Source: Sphingomonadales bacterium
GTDB taxonomy: Bacteria > Pseudomonadota > Alphaproteobacteria > Sphingomonadales > Sphingomonadaceae
Length of the DNA: 64,000 bases
Assembly (NCBI GenBank): GCA_009995225.1
Contig: JAACPW010000001.1
Coordinates: forward strand, 62,001-126,000
Direction of reading: 5' to 3'
The notes beneath the pieces are model-generated. The model saw only the letters and a list, made by a program, of their open reading frames with translations, searched no databases and was not told the origin of the DNA. The position numbers were made by a program, and so were the translations under genes. Positions 25,165-33,944 of this stretch are shown here, one piece after another. Numbering within the stretch: position 1 is the first letter of the stretch; the number at the start of each line of letters is the position of its first letter.

Positions 25165-26835
25165 CTACAGCACCTCGGCCCGCAACGTCTTGCGATCCAG
25201 CTTGCCGATGATCGTCTTGGGCAGGCTTTCGCGGATCACCACGGAATCGACCCGTTCGTGCTTGCCGATCTTGGCGTTGAGCCATGCGGCCAATTCCTCA
25301 GCCGTGGCTGATGCGTCCTCGTTCAGCGTGACATAGGCACGCGGCACTTCGCCGCGCTGCGCGTCAGGCACACCGATCACCAGCGCCTCCTTGACCGCTG
25401 CGTGTTCAAGGATCACATCCTCGACCACGCTGGGAAACACCTTGAAACCGTTCACCGCGATCATGTCCTTGATGCGGTCGACGATTTCGAGGAACCCGTC
25501 CTCATCCACCCGTGCGACATCGCCCGTGCGCAGGTAGCGTTTGCCATCGCGCTCCGCAAAGCAATCGGCGTCGTTTTCGGGCCGGTTCCAATAGCCGCGC
25601 ATCACCTGCGGGCCGCAGACGGCAAGCTCCCCCGGCTCGCCTTCGGGGGCCAGCTTCGAGGGATCTTCCTTGTCGAGCAGGATCACTTCGGTTCCCGCGA
25701 CTAACTGGCCAATGGTGCCACGCTTGCGGAACCCGTCATAGGGGTTGGCCGACACCACACCGGCGCTTTCGGTGAGGCCGTAGCCTTCGACCAGCCGCAC
25801 GCCGGTCGCCTCTTCAAAGCGGACATGGACCGGCCCCGGCATCGGCGCGCCGCCGGAAATGCAGATCTTGAGGCTGGAAAGGTCGGTCTTGGCCAGATCG
25901 GGGTGATCGAGCATCGCCTGAAACATCGTCGGCACGCCGGGAAAGCCGGTGCAGCGGTATTTCTGGATCGTTTCCAGAACCTGCTTGGTTTCGAACCGGG
26001 GGACCATCGCGATCGACGCACCGGTGACACAAGCGTGGTTGAGCAGCGCGGTGTTGGCGAAGACGTGGAAGAACGGCAGCGCGCCCATGAACACCTCGCC
26101 TTGCGCATTACCGAAGGGGTTGATGCCTGCGACCTGCTGCGCGTTCACCGAAAGCTGGTCATGCCCCAGCATCGCACCCTTGGGCCGCCCGGTGGTGCCG
26201 CCGGTGTATTGCAACAGGGCAAGGTCAGATGCGGTGACTTCGATGGGCGTGAACGGCCGGTTCGGCGTCATGTCGGCCCAGCGGCGGATTGCCGAGCCTT
26301 CGCCGCCATAGGCGACATCGGCAATCTGGCTGCGCTTCAGCAGCTTCAGCGCCGCGCCCTTGTACCACGGCAGCATATCGGCAAGGCTGCCGACGACCAG
26401 CGTTTCGAGCCCGGACCCGTCCAGCACCTTCTTCGCGGTCTTGTAGAGTTCCGGCACATCCAGCGTCACCAGCACCCGCGTGCCGGAATCGCCCACCTGC
26501 CAGCTCAATTCCTCGACCGAATAGAGCGGCGAGAAGTTCACCACCACCGCGCCCGCCATCATCGCACCGTAATAGGCGGCGGCGTAGATCGGCACATTGG
26601 GCAGGAACAGGCCGACCCGGTCGCCCTTCACGATGCCCGCTTCGGTCAGACCCAACGCAAAAGCCTGCGCCTGCGCGAAGATCTGTTTGTAGCTGTAGGT
26701 GCGCCCCAAAAAGTGCAGGAACGGCGCATCCGGATTGGCGCGGACGCTGCGTTCCAGCATCGCCGGAAGGCTCATCGGTTCAAACCGGGTGTCGAGGGGC
26801 GTGGGGTGGTGATAGGCGGCATTACTGACAGGCAT
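25165..26835 (-). CDS. fadD: Long-chain fatty acid-CoA ligase
   Basis: 556-residue AMP-forming acyl-CoA synthetase that activates fatty acids for beta-oxidation or lipid synthesis. Motifs: P-loop YTGGTTGRPKGAM (about residues 205-217), VEGYGLTESAGV, YLRTGDVARVDEDGFLEIVDRIKD (adenylate-binding and hinge) and the C-terminal catalytic Lys in LPKTIIGKLDRKTLR. Start ATG at 26835 (MPVSNAAY); the track uses a TTG 7 codons upstream. It converges on the bactofilin gene with 4 bases between stops. Confidence 0.93.
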   Translation of the reverse strand: MPVSNAAYHHPTPLDTRFEPMSLPAMLERSVRANPDAPFLHFLGRTYSYKQIFAQAQAFALGLTEAGIVKGDRVGLFLPNVPIYAAAYYGAMMAGAVVVNFSPLYSVEELSWQVGDSGTRVLVTLDVPELYKTAKKVLDGSGLETLVVGSLADMLPWYKGAALKLLKRSQIADVAYGGEGSAIRRWADMTPNRPFTPIEVTASDLALLQYTGGTTGRPKGAMLGHDQLSVNAQQVAGINPFGNAQGEVFMGALPFFHVFANTALLNHACVTGASIAMVPRFETKQVLETIQKYRCTGFPGVPTMFQAMLDHPDLAKTDLSSLKICISGGAPMPGPVHVRFEEATGVRLVEGYGLTESAGVVSANPYDGFRKRGTIGQLVAGTEVILLDKEDPSKLAPEGEPGELAVCGPQVMRGYWNRPENDADCFAERDGKRYLRTGDVARVDEDGFLEIVDRIKDMIAVNGFKVFPSVVEDVILEHAAVKEALVIGVPDAQRGEVPRAYVTLNEDASATAEELAAWLNAKIGKHERVDSVVIRESLPKTIIGKLDRKTLRAEVL

Positions 26836-26930
26836 GTCAATAATACTGGCGGACAATCACACGGCGCACAAGCGAAAGTCGCGGGCGCCTTGTCGCTTTT
26901 TGCACGGCGACAGCATGGGTAGCCAGAGGT

Positions 26931-26958
26931 TGCCGGGGCGGCCGAAACCCGCCCCGGC
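26931..26958 (-). terminator. Hairpin after the DUF1013 gene
   Basis: Near-perfect stem GCCGGGGCGG / CCGCCCCGGC with a short loop, starting 9 bases after the DUF1013 stop. There is no T-run after it in the minus-strand direction (AACCTC follows), so it may be a transcript-end-protecting or weak terminator hairpin. Confidence 0.45.
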
Positions 26959-26966
26959 ACCGTCAA

Positions 26967-27710
26967 TCAGTTCGAGATGAACCCGCTTTCGGGGTCGATC
27001 TTTTCTTCGGCCGCTTCGGCAGCGCGGCGTGCGGCGAGCCAGGCTTCGGCCTCGGCTTCCTGCGCGGCCTTGCCTGCGGCCTGAACAGTGGCATCACGCT
27101 CTGCACGCAGTTCCGCGATCAGATTTTCGCGGTCGTTACGCTCGGGCTTGGCGGGGGCATCGACGTCTTCGACGATCCCGGCGCGCTTGGCCGCCTTGGC
27201 CACCATCGCATCGAGTTCGCGCTGCGAACACAGGCCCAGAGTCACAGGATCCTTGGGCGTGATGTTCTGGATGTTCCAGTGGCTGCGATCGCGGATCGCG
27301 CCGATGGTGTTGCGGGTGGTGCCGATCAACTTGCCGATCTGCGCGTCGGACACTTCGGGGTGGCTGCGCAGGATCCAGGCGATGCCATCAGGCTTGTCCT
27401 GACGCTTCGACACCGGAGTGTAGCGCGGGCCCTTGGTCCGGGTCACTTCGACCGGGGCCTTGTGCATCTTGAGCGAATAGGTCGCGTCTTCCTGACCCTT
27501 CTCGATCTCGCCCTGCGTCAACTCGCCCGCGTGAACCGGATCACGCCCGGTATACTTGCTGCTGGCCAGATCATCGGCCATCGCCTGCACTTCAAGAATG
27601 TGGAGGCCGCAGAACTCGGCGATCTGCTCAAACGAGAGCGCGGTGTTGTCCACCAGCCACGTCGCAGTGGCATGCGGCATCAGCGGCTTGGGCTGATCCT
27701 TGGTCGCCAT
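26967..27710 (-). CDS. trcR: DUF1013 family cell-cycle transcriptional regulator (TrcR-like)
   Basis: 247-residue alphaproteobacterial protein of the DUF1013 family, named TrcR in recent annotation of cell-cycle regulators. The N-terminal part (TATWLVDNTALSFEQIAEFCGLHILEVQAMADDLAS) and the middle (IAWILRSHPEVSDAQIGKLIGTTRNTIGAIRDRSHWN) both look like helix-turn-helix DNA-binding units. The last 70 residues form a charged, alanine-rich coiled coil (IAELRAERDATVQAAGKAAQEAEAEAWLAARRAAEAAEEK). Start ATG at 27710. Single gene with its own upstream region. The gene name rests on family membership rather than experiment. Confidence 0.85.
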   Translation of the reverse strand: MATKDQPKPLMPHATATWLVDNTALSFEQIAEFCGLHILEVQAMADDLASSKYTGRDPVHAGELTQGEIEKGQEDATYSLKMHKAPVEVTRTKGPRYTPVSKRQDKPDGIAWILRSHPEVSDAQIGKLIGTTRNTIGAIRDRSHWNIQNITPKDPVTLGLCSQRELDAMVAKAAKRAGIVEDVDAPAKPERNDRENLIAELRAERDATVQAAGKAAQEAEAEAWLAARRAAEAAEEKIDPESGFISN

Positions 27711-27736
27711 GGGGAAATCTCCGTTGAAAATGAAAG

Positions 27737-27759
27737 GGCCGCCCCTTTCGGAGCGGCCA
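27737..27759 (-). terminator. Rho-independent terminator after the glycosyltransferase gene
   Basis: Stem GGCCGC / GCGGCC (minus strand GGCCGCTCCGAAAGGGGCGGCC) followed on the minus strand by the T-rich CTTTCATTTTC. It lies between the glycosyltransferase stop (27812) and the DUF1013 start (27710), separating the two transcription units. Confidence 0.6.
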
Positions 27760-27811
27760 CATTGGATTTACAGATAGGCCAATTGCGCAGAAACGGCAAG
27801 CAAACCTTGAA

Positions 27812-28924
27812 TCAAAACGCCTGCGCAGCCTGAAGCGATACCGCCTCGTCCGCCTGCAAGGGCACCAGGCCTGCCAGGAACTGTTGCGTGGCGGCCTCCC
27901 ACGAATAGCTCGCGCCATAGGCTGCGCAGGCCGAACGGTCGCAATAGCGGGCCGCGTCAATGGCGCGGGTGAGGTCTTCGGACAACGCGCCGACGGCATC
28001 GGTAACGATATCGAGCGGTCCGGCCACCGGAAAAGCGGCCACCGGAGTCCCGCAGGCCAGTGCCTCGATCATCACGAGCCCGAAGGTATCGGTGCGGCTG
28101 GGAAAAACGAACACGTCGGCGCCCGCATAACAGCCCGCCAGATCCGCCCCAATGCGCTTGCCAAGGAACAGCGCATCGGGAAACTTCGCCTGCAACCCGG
28201 CACGCGCCGGCCCGTCACCCACCACCACCTTGGTGCCGGGATAGGGGCAGGCGAGGAAGGCCTCGATATTCTTCTCGACCGCCACCCGCCCGACATACAG
28301 CAGGATCGGCCCGGCGATCCCGGCATATTCGGGCGGCGGCAGGGCGGTGGGCGAGAAACACGCCAAGTCGACACCGCGGCTCCAGTGGGTGAGCCGGGTC
28401 AGGCCCTGTTCGCGCAACTGGGTCCGGATCGTCTCGGTGGCGACCATGATGCTTTGCGCGGGGCGGTGGAACCAGCGGATATAGGGCCAGAAGACACGCG
28501 CCGGCAGACGGGTGCGGCGGGCGAGGTAATCGGGAAACTGGGTGTGATAGGCGGTGGTGAAGGGCACCTTGCGGCGCAGACAATACCGCCGCGCGGCCAA
28601 TCCCAAGGGGCCTTCGGTGGCAATATGCACCGCCTGGGGTGCGATGCGCGCGAGATGCCGTCCGACAGCACCCGGCGCGGTCAGGGCGAGGCGGATTTCG
28701 GGATAGGTGGGCGCGGGGATCGACGGATAGCCTTCGGGCGAAATCACCGTGACGTCATGGCCCCAGCCGCGCAGCACGTCGCATGTGGTCGACAGCGTGC
28801 GCACCACCCCATTGGTCTGCGGATGCCAGGCATCGGTGACGATTGCGATGGATGCAGGCGCAATCGAAGCGGGCACAGGTGCAGGAGAGGCGTTATCGGG
28901 CTGGATCGTGGTGTACCGGTTCAC
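27812..28924 (-). CDS. Family 4 glycosyltransferase (mannosyl/glycolipid type)
   Basis: 370-residue GT-B enzyme. The N-terminal domain opens with IAIVTDAWHPQTNGVVRTL, the signature of GDP-mannose-dependent alpha-mannosyltransferases/MgtA-like glycolipid transferases. The C-terminal nucleotide-sugar site has LYVGRVAVEKNIEAFL, VVGDGPARAGLQ and FPSRTDTFGLVMIEALACGTPVAAF (E-x7-E motif). I chose the GTG at 28922-28924, which overlaps the stop of the upstream phosphoesterase as GTGA; the track start lies deep inside that gene. The acceptor is unknown; a glycerolipid or lipid A-like acceptor is plausible. Confidence 0.85.
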   Translation of the reverse strand: MNRYTTIQPDNASPAPVPASIAPASIAIVTDAWHPQTNGVVRTLSTTCDVLRGWGHDVTVISPEGYPSIPAPTYPEIRLALTAPGAVGRHLARIAPQAVHIATEGPLGLAARRYCLRRKVPFTTAYHTQFPDYLARRTRLPARVFWPYIRWFHRPAQSIMVATETIRTQLREQGLTRLTHWSRGVDLACFSPTALPPPEYAGIAGPILLYVGRVAVEKNIEAFLACPYPGTKVVVGDGPARAGLQAKFPDALFLGKRIGADLAGCYAGADVFVFPSRTDTFGLVMIEALACGTPVAAFPVAGPLDIVTDAVGALSEDLTRAIDAARYCDRSACAAYGASYSWEAATQQFLAGLVPLQADEAVSLQAAQAF

Positions 28925-29832
28925 GCGGCCTCGCGGGCCGGATCGGCCGGGTGGCGCGTCTGTGACGCCTCGGCCGCCTCGCTGCGACGCTTGATTTCCT
29001 CGGGCCAGTGCAGGATTTCCATCCGCCCGTCGTGATGTTCGACCAGCGCGTTGCAACCTTCGACCCAGTCGCCATCATTCCAGTATTCGACCGGCTTGCC
29101 GTTATGTTCGAACATCCGGAATTCAGCGGTGTGGATGTGGCCGCATACCACGCCGTCAACACCGCGCTCGCCCGCGGCGCGGGCCACGACCTCTTCGTAT
29201 TTGCCGATGAATTCGACCGCGTTCTTGACCTTGTGCTTGGCCGCCTTGCTGAGCGACCAGTAAGGCTTGCCCAGCCAGCCGCGCACCGCGTTTACGGTGA
29301 CATTCAGGTTCATCATGAGATGATAGGCATGATCGCCCACGAAGGCGAGCCAGCGGTGCGAGAGCATCACGGCGTCGAATTCGTCCCCGTGCAGCACCAT
29401 CAACCGGCGCCCGTCGGCGGTATCGTGGAAGGCGGCGCGGCGGATTTCGATCCCGCCGAAGTTCAGGCCCGTAAACTGGCGGAACATCTCGTCATGGTTG
29501 CCGGGGATATAAACCACCCGCGTGCCGCGCCGGGCGCGTTTCATGATGCGCCAGACGATGTCGTTGTGCGCAGACGGCCAGTAGAACTTCTTCTTCAGCC
29601 GCCAGCCATCGATGATGTCACCCACAAGATACATCGTTTCGCTGTCGGTGGTGTCGAGGAAGTCGATCAGCATGTCGGCGTTGCAGCCCTTGGTGCCCAG
29701 ATGCACGTCGCTGATCCAGATGGTGCGGAAGCTGCGCCGTTCGGCTCCTTCGGGCTCGGGCGTTCGTGGCGCACTCAGCGGGAGGCTGGCGACATTGTTG
29801 CCGATCAATTCGGACAGGTCGGAACCGGTCAT
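28921..29832 (-). CDS. Calcineurin-like phosphoesterase, UDP-2,3-diacylglucosamine diphosphatase-like
   Basis: 303-residue metallophosphoesterase. Metal ligands are visible in order: ISDVHLGTKG (D-x-H), LVGDIIDGW (G-D), IPGNHDE (G-N-H-D/E), VLHGDEFD and VCGHIHTAEF (G-H-x-H). It resembles the LpxH-related group annotated as UDP-2,3-diacylglucosamine hydrolases, although many alphaproteobacteria use LpxI instead, so the assignment is tentative. Start ATG at 29832 (MTGSDLSEL). Coupled by a GTGA overlap to a glycolipid-type glycosyltransferase, which suggests that both act on the same envelope lipid. Confidence 0.82.
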   Translation of the reverse strand: MTGSDLSELIGNNVASLPLSAPRTPEPEGAERRSFRTIWISDVHLGTKGCNADMLIDFLDTTDSETMYLVGDIIDGWRLKKKFYWPSAHNDIVWRIMKRARRGTRVVYIPGNHDEMFRQFTGLNFGGIEIRRAAFHDTADGRRLMVLHGDEFDAVMLSHRWLAFVGDHAYHLMMNLNVTVNAVRGWLGKPYWSLSKAAKHKVKNAVEFIGKYEEVVARAAGERGVDGVVCGHIHTAEFRMFEHNGKPVEYWNDGDWVEGCNALVEHHDGRMEILHWPEEIKRRSEAAEASQTRHPADPAREAA

Positions 29833-30036
29833 ACGCAATCCCCGAAAAACTCGTCTTGCAATGCCGCTGTCATGACAGGCTATTGTTACAGGCATTGCGC
29901 AGGAGAATGACGGTTCCGAGTCAGATCCGGGTTTTATGACGGGCTGATGGCAAAAACGGGCCCTTTTTCACCAAAAACCGCTTTTTTAACGACTGGTGTC
30001 CGCCGCAAGTGACCCTTTGGGGGGAGCATGAGCGCG

Positions 30037-31071
30037 TCAGCCCATGTCACCGCTTTTGGCCACTTCCAGCACGATTTTGCCGATGTGATCGCCCGCTTCC
30101 ATGCGCGCATGGGCGGCGGCGGCTTGCGCCAGCGGGAAGGTCATATCCATCACGGGGGACAGTTCGCCGTCTGCGAACAGCGGCCAGGCATTGTCGGCGA
30201 TCTCATCGGCGAGCGCGGCCTTGAACCCATCGGTGCGCGGACGCAGGGTCGATCCGGTCAGGGTCAGCCGCTTCATCATCACGACCGCCATGTTCAGATC
30301 GGCCTTGGCACCGCCCAGCACCGCGATGGTGACATGACGGCCATCTTCGGCAAGGCATTTGAGGTTGCGCGCCACATAATCGCCCGACACCATGTCGAGC
30401 ACCACATGCACACCCTTGCCCTCGGTATGCGCCATGACCGCCTCGACATAGTCGGTTTCACGGTAATTGATCGCAAGGTCCGCGCCGATCCGGGTCGCCG
30501 CGGCGCATTTGGCGGTGTCGCCGCAGGTCACGATCACCTTGAGGCCGAACGCTTTGCCCAGCATAATCGCCATTGTCCCGATCCCGCTGGTGCCACCGTG
30601 GATCAGCGCGGTCTCGCCATCGCGGGCCAGACCCCGCTCGAACAGGTTGTGCCAGACGGTAAACAGCGTCTCGGGCACGGCGGCTGCTTCGGACAGCATC
30701 ATGCCCTCGGGGACCGGCAGGCAGTGCTGCCAATGCGCCGCGCAATATTCGGCGTAACCGCCGCCTGGCGTCAACGCGGCGACGAATTGCCCGATCATCT
30801 CGCGCGGAACCTCGGTGCCGACCGCGACAACCTCGCCCGATACTTCAAGCCCCAGCAGCGGCGAGGCGCCCTTTGGCGCGGGGTACATTCCGGCACGTTG
30901 CAGGCAATCGGGCCGGTTGACCCCGGCATAGGCCACCTTGATGAGCACATCATCGGGGCGCAGGCGCGGCAGCGGCAGGGTTTCGGGCCGCAGCACATCC
31001 GGACCGCCTGGCGCGTCGAAGCCGATCGCCTGCATTGTTTCGGGCAATTGCGCCCCTTGGCCTGCGATCAT
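30037..31071 (-). CDS. NAD(P)H quinone oxidoreductase, PIG3 family
   Basis: 344-residue zinc-free medium-chain dehydrogenase/reductase. Features of the TP53I3/PIG3 quinone reductase group: MQAIGFDAPGGPDVLRPET, AYAGVNRPDCLQRAGMYPAPKGASPLLGLEVSGEV, and the NADPH-binding motif HGGTSGIGTMAIMLGKAFG. There are no structural-zinc cysteines. The ATG at 31071 (MIAGQGAQ) is chosen; the ATG at MQAIGF 12 codons later is a strong alternative. It is divergent from the DUF1192 gene, a recurrent pairing in sphingomonads. The 204 bases after it (29833-30036) hold A/T-rich runs but no gene. Confidence 0.9.
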   Translation of the reverse strand: MIAGQGAQLPETMQAIGFDAPGGPDVLRPETLPLPRLRPDDVLIKVAYAGVNRPDCLQRAGMYPAPKGASPLLGLEVSGEVVAVGTEVPREMIGQFVAALTPGGGYAEYCAAHWQHCLPVPEGMMLSEAAAVPETLFTVWHNLFERGLARDGETALIHGGTSGIGTMAIMLGKAFGLKVIVTCGDTAKCAAATRIGADLAINYRETDYVEAVMAHTEGKGVHVVLDMVSGDYVARNLKCLAEDGRHVTIAVLGGAKADLNMAVVMMKRLTLTGSTLRPRTDGFKAALADEIADNAWPLFADGELSPVMDMTFPLAQAAAAHARMEAGDHIGKIVLEVAKSGDMG

Positions 31072-31172
31072 CGACGTCTTACCCCTCAACCAGCCCCGTT
31101 CACCATCGTGCCAGCGCGAATAACCGTCTCGCCGATTGACAGCAAGCCGCTTCCCCCTGATGCTGCATCCCA

Positions 31173-31376
31173 ATGGAAGAACCCGATCGTCCCAGGCCCA
31201 GCGGAGACGCGGCGAGTCGCCTCGGACACGAGGATCTCGGCCCCTATTCGCAGGCCGAACTCAATGACCGGATCGCTCTGCTCCACGCCGAAATCGCCCG
31301 TGTGACAGCACATCGCGACAAGGCCGCCGCCCATCGCGCTGCCGCCGATGCGCTGTTTGCGAAAGGGGGCGGATGA
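31173..31376 (+). CDS. DUF1192 domain protein
   Basis: 67-residue protein, mostly one amphipathic helix (DLGPYSQAELNDRIALLHAEIARVTAHRDKAAAHRAAADALF), the DUF1192 signature. Function unknown; probably cytoplasmic and coiled-coil forming. Divergent from the quinone oxidoreductase gene. It ends 143 bases before clpA. Confidence 0.85.
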   Translation: MEEPDRPRPSGDAASRLGHEDLGPYSQAELNDRIALLHAEIARVTAHRDKAAAHRAAADALFAKGGG

Positions 31377-31518
31377 TCCGGCCCGTATCTTTCCCCGTAT
31401 CTCCCAGCGTATCACCTTTAGGGGATTCGCAATTTGCGCAGTCCATCCCATATTGTTGGAAACTGGCTTCCTCCGCTCCTTCGCCACGAGCATCCTCCCG
31501 CAGATAGAGGCCTTACCC

Positions 31519-33876
31519 ATGCCCAGCTTCGCCCAAAATCTCGAACGCACGCTGCACAACGCGCTTGGCAATGCGTCCGAACGGCGACACGAATATGCCA
31601 CGCTCGAACACCTGTTGCTGGCGTTGATCGATGATGAGGACGGTGCGGCCGTGATGTCCGCCTGCGGAGTCGATCTGGCCGAACTGGGCGAGGTGGTGAA
31701 GCAATATCTCGATCAGGAATACCAGTCGCTCAAAACCGAGGACGGGGCCGATCCGCAGCCCACCGCAGGCTTCCAGCGGGTCATTCAGCGCGCGATCCTG
31801 CATGTCCAATCCAGCGGCAAGGACACCGTCACCGGCGCCAACGTGCTGGTCGCGCTGTTCTCCGAACGCGATAGCTACGCGGTCTATTTCCTCCAGCAGC
31901 AGGACATGAGCCGGCTGGATGCGGTCAGCTTCATCAGCCACGGCATTGGCAAGGGCGGCCGCCAGATCGAACCGAAGAGCGCCGGCGGCACGGAAAAGTC
32001 CGACGAACCGGCGCAGACCAAGGAAGCGGGCGGCAGCAAGAAGGAAACGGCGCTCGACCAGTTCACCGTCAACCTCAACGCGCGCGCCGAAGCGGGCAAG
32101 ATCGATCCGCTGATCGGGCGCGGGCCGGAGGTTGACCGGACGATCCAGATCCTGTGCCGCCGTTCCAAGAACAACCCGCTTTATGTCGGCGACCCCGGCG
32201 TGGGCAAGACAGCGATTGCCGAAGGCCTGGCGCGCAAGATCGTCGAAGGCGATGTGCCCGAAGTGCTGGCGCCTGCGGTGATCTATTCGCTCGACATGGG
32301 CGCGCTGCTGGCGGGCACGCGTTATCGCGGCGATTTCGAGGAGCGACTGAAGCAGGTCGTCACCGAATTGGAAGCGATGCCGCACGCGGTGCTGTTCATC
32401 GACGAGATCCACACCGTGATCGGTGCCGGCGCGACCAGCGGCGGGGCGATGGATGCCTCGAACCTGCTCAAGCCCGCGCTGTCGAGCGGTGCGATCCGCT
32501 GCATCGGTTCGACCACTTACAAGGAGTTCCGCAACCACTTCGAAAAGGACCGCGCGCTGCTGCGCCGGTTCCAGAAGATCGACGTGAACGAACCCACGAT
32601 CGAGGACACGATCAAGATCCTGAAAGGTCTGCGCAGCGCGTTCGAGGATCACCACAAGGTGAAATACACCCCCGACGCGATCAAGACCGCGGTGGAACTG
32701 TCGGCGCGTTACATCAATGACCGCAAGCTGCCGGACAAGGCGATCGACGTGATCGACGAAGTCGGCGCGATGCAGATGCTGGTGCCGCCGAGCCGCCGCA
32801 AGAAGACCATCACCGCGCGCGAGATCGAAATGGTCATCGCGACGATGGCGCGCATCCCCGCCAAGTCGGTCAGCAAGGACGACAAGAAGGCGCTCGAAAA
32901 CCTCGAACGCGATCTCAAGCACGTCGTGTTCGGGCAGGACGAGGCGATCAAACGGCTGTCGACCGCAATGAAGCTGGCCCGCGCAGGCTTGCGCGATCCG
33001 GACAAGCCGATCGGCAGTTTCCTGTTCAGTGGGCCGACGGGCGTCGGCAAGACCGAGGTTGCCCGCCAGCTTGCCACGATCATGGGGATCGAGCTCAAGC
33101 GGTTCGACATGTCCGAATATATGGAGCGTCACTCGGTCAGCCGCCTGATCGGTGCGCCTCCGGGCTATGTCGGCTACGATCAGGGCGGTCTGCTGACCGA
33201 TGCGATTGATCAGAACCCGCATTGCGTGCTTCTGCTCGACGAAATCGAAAAGGCGCACCCCGACCTGTTCAACATCCTGTTGCAGGTGATGGATAATGGC
33301 CGCCTGACCGATCACCACGGCAAGACAGTCGATTTCCGCAATGTGGTCCTCATCATGACCACCAATGCGGGCGCATCGGACATGGCGCGTAGCGGGATCG
33401 GCTTTGGCGACGTATCCAAGGCCGATGCCGGGACCGAAGCGGTGAACAAGATGTTCACGCCCGAGTTCCGCAACCGTCTCGATGCGATCGTACCCTTCGC
33501 CTATCTGGGCAAGAGCATCGTTGCCCGCGTGGTCGACAAGTTCATCCTCCAGCTGGAATTGCAGCTGGCCGAACAGAACGTCCACATCCAGTTCGACAGC
33601 GACGCGCGTGCGTGGCTGGGGGACAAGGGCTACGACAAGCTCTACGGCGCCCGTCCGATGAGCCGCCTGATCCAGGACAAGATCAAGCAGCCGCTGGCGG
33701 AGGAACTGCTGTTCGGCAAGCTGGCCGAAGGCGGCGAGGTGCATGTCACGGTGAAGGACAACAAGCCGAGCTTTGAAATGACCCCGGCCCCGCCCAAGGT
33801 GAAAATGGCCAAGAAGGTCTCGGTGAAAAAGAATGCGCCGGCCAAGAAGCCCGCCCCGGAAACCGACGAAGGCTGA
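31519..33876 (+). CDS. clpA: ATP-dependent Clp protease ATP-binding subunit ClpA
   Basis: 785-residue AAA+ unfoldase that feeds proteins to ClpP. N-domain (residues 1-150), D1 with Walker A GDPGVGKT near residue 224 and sensor LFIDEIHTVIGAGA, and D2 with Walker A GPTGVGKT near residue 505 and LLLDEIEKAHPDLFN. The ClpP-docking loop reads ARSGIGFGD (IGF). The middle domain of ClpB is absent. A lysine/proline-rich tail (KKVSVKKNAPAKKPAPE) extends the C-terminus. I chose the ATG at 31519 (MPSFAQNLERTL) behind GAGG; the longer track start is not supported. clpS is not adjacent. Confidence 0.96.
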   Translation: MPSFAQNLERTLHNALGNASERRHEYATLEHLLLALIDDEDGAAVMSACGVDLAELGEVVKQYLDQEYQSLKTEDGADPQPTAGFQRVIQRAILHVQSSGKDTVTGANVLVALFSERDSYAVYFLQQQDMSRLDAVSFISHGIGKGGRQIEPKSAGGTEKSDEPAQTKEAGGSKKETALDQFTVNLNARAEAGKIDPLIGRGPEVDRTIQILCRRSKNNPLYVGDPGVGKTAIAEGLARKIVEGDVPEVLAPAVIYSLDMGALLAGTRYRGDFEERLKQVVTELEAMPHAVLFIDEIHTVIGAGATSGGAMDASNLLKPALSSGAIRCIGSTTYKEFRNHFEKDRALLRRFQKIDVNEPTIEDTIKILKGLRSAFEDHHKVKYTPDAIKTAVELSARYINDRKLPDKAIDVIDEVGAMQMLVPPSRRKKTITAREIEMVIATMARIPAKSVSKDDKKALENLERDLKHVVFGQDEAIKRLSTAMKLARAGLRDPDKPIGSFLFSGPTGVGKTEVARQLATIMGIELKRFDMSEYMERHSVSRLIGAPPGYVGYDQGGLLTDAIDQNPHCVLLLDEIEKAHPDLFNILLQVMDNGRLTDHHGKTVDFRNVVLIMTTNAGASDMARSGIGFGDVSKADAGTEAVNKMFTPEFRNRLDAIVPFAYLGKSIVARVVDKFILQLELQLAEQNVHIQFDSDARAWLGDKGYDKLYGARPMSRLIQDKIKQPLAEELLFGKLAEGGEVHVTVKDNKPSFEMTPAPPKVKMAKKVSVKKNAPAKKPAPETDEG

Positions 33877-33897
33877 GGCAAAGCGACGCACAAAACG

Positions 33898-33936
33898 GGG
33901 CGCGGGAGAGGAACCTCTCTCGCGCCCTTGTGGTTT
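33898..33936 (+). terminator. Strong hairpin after clpA
   Basis: Long inverted repeat GGGCGCGGGAGAGG / CCTCTCTCGCGCCC (13-14 pairs with one G-T), beginning 22 bases after the clpA stop and followed by TTGTGGTTT. A likely rho-independent terminator before the exonuclease gene at 33945. Confidence 0.7.
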
Positions 33937-33944
33937 AGGACACC

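Noticed and set aside
29833-30036. Possible tRNA or small RNA in the gap between phosphoesterase and quinone oxidoreductase genes
   Set aside because: No cloverleaf or conserved tRNA positions; only A/T-rich runs (GTTTTT, CTTTTTT) without a convincing stem.
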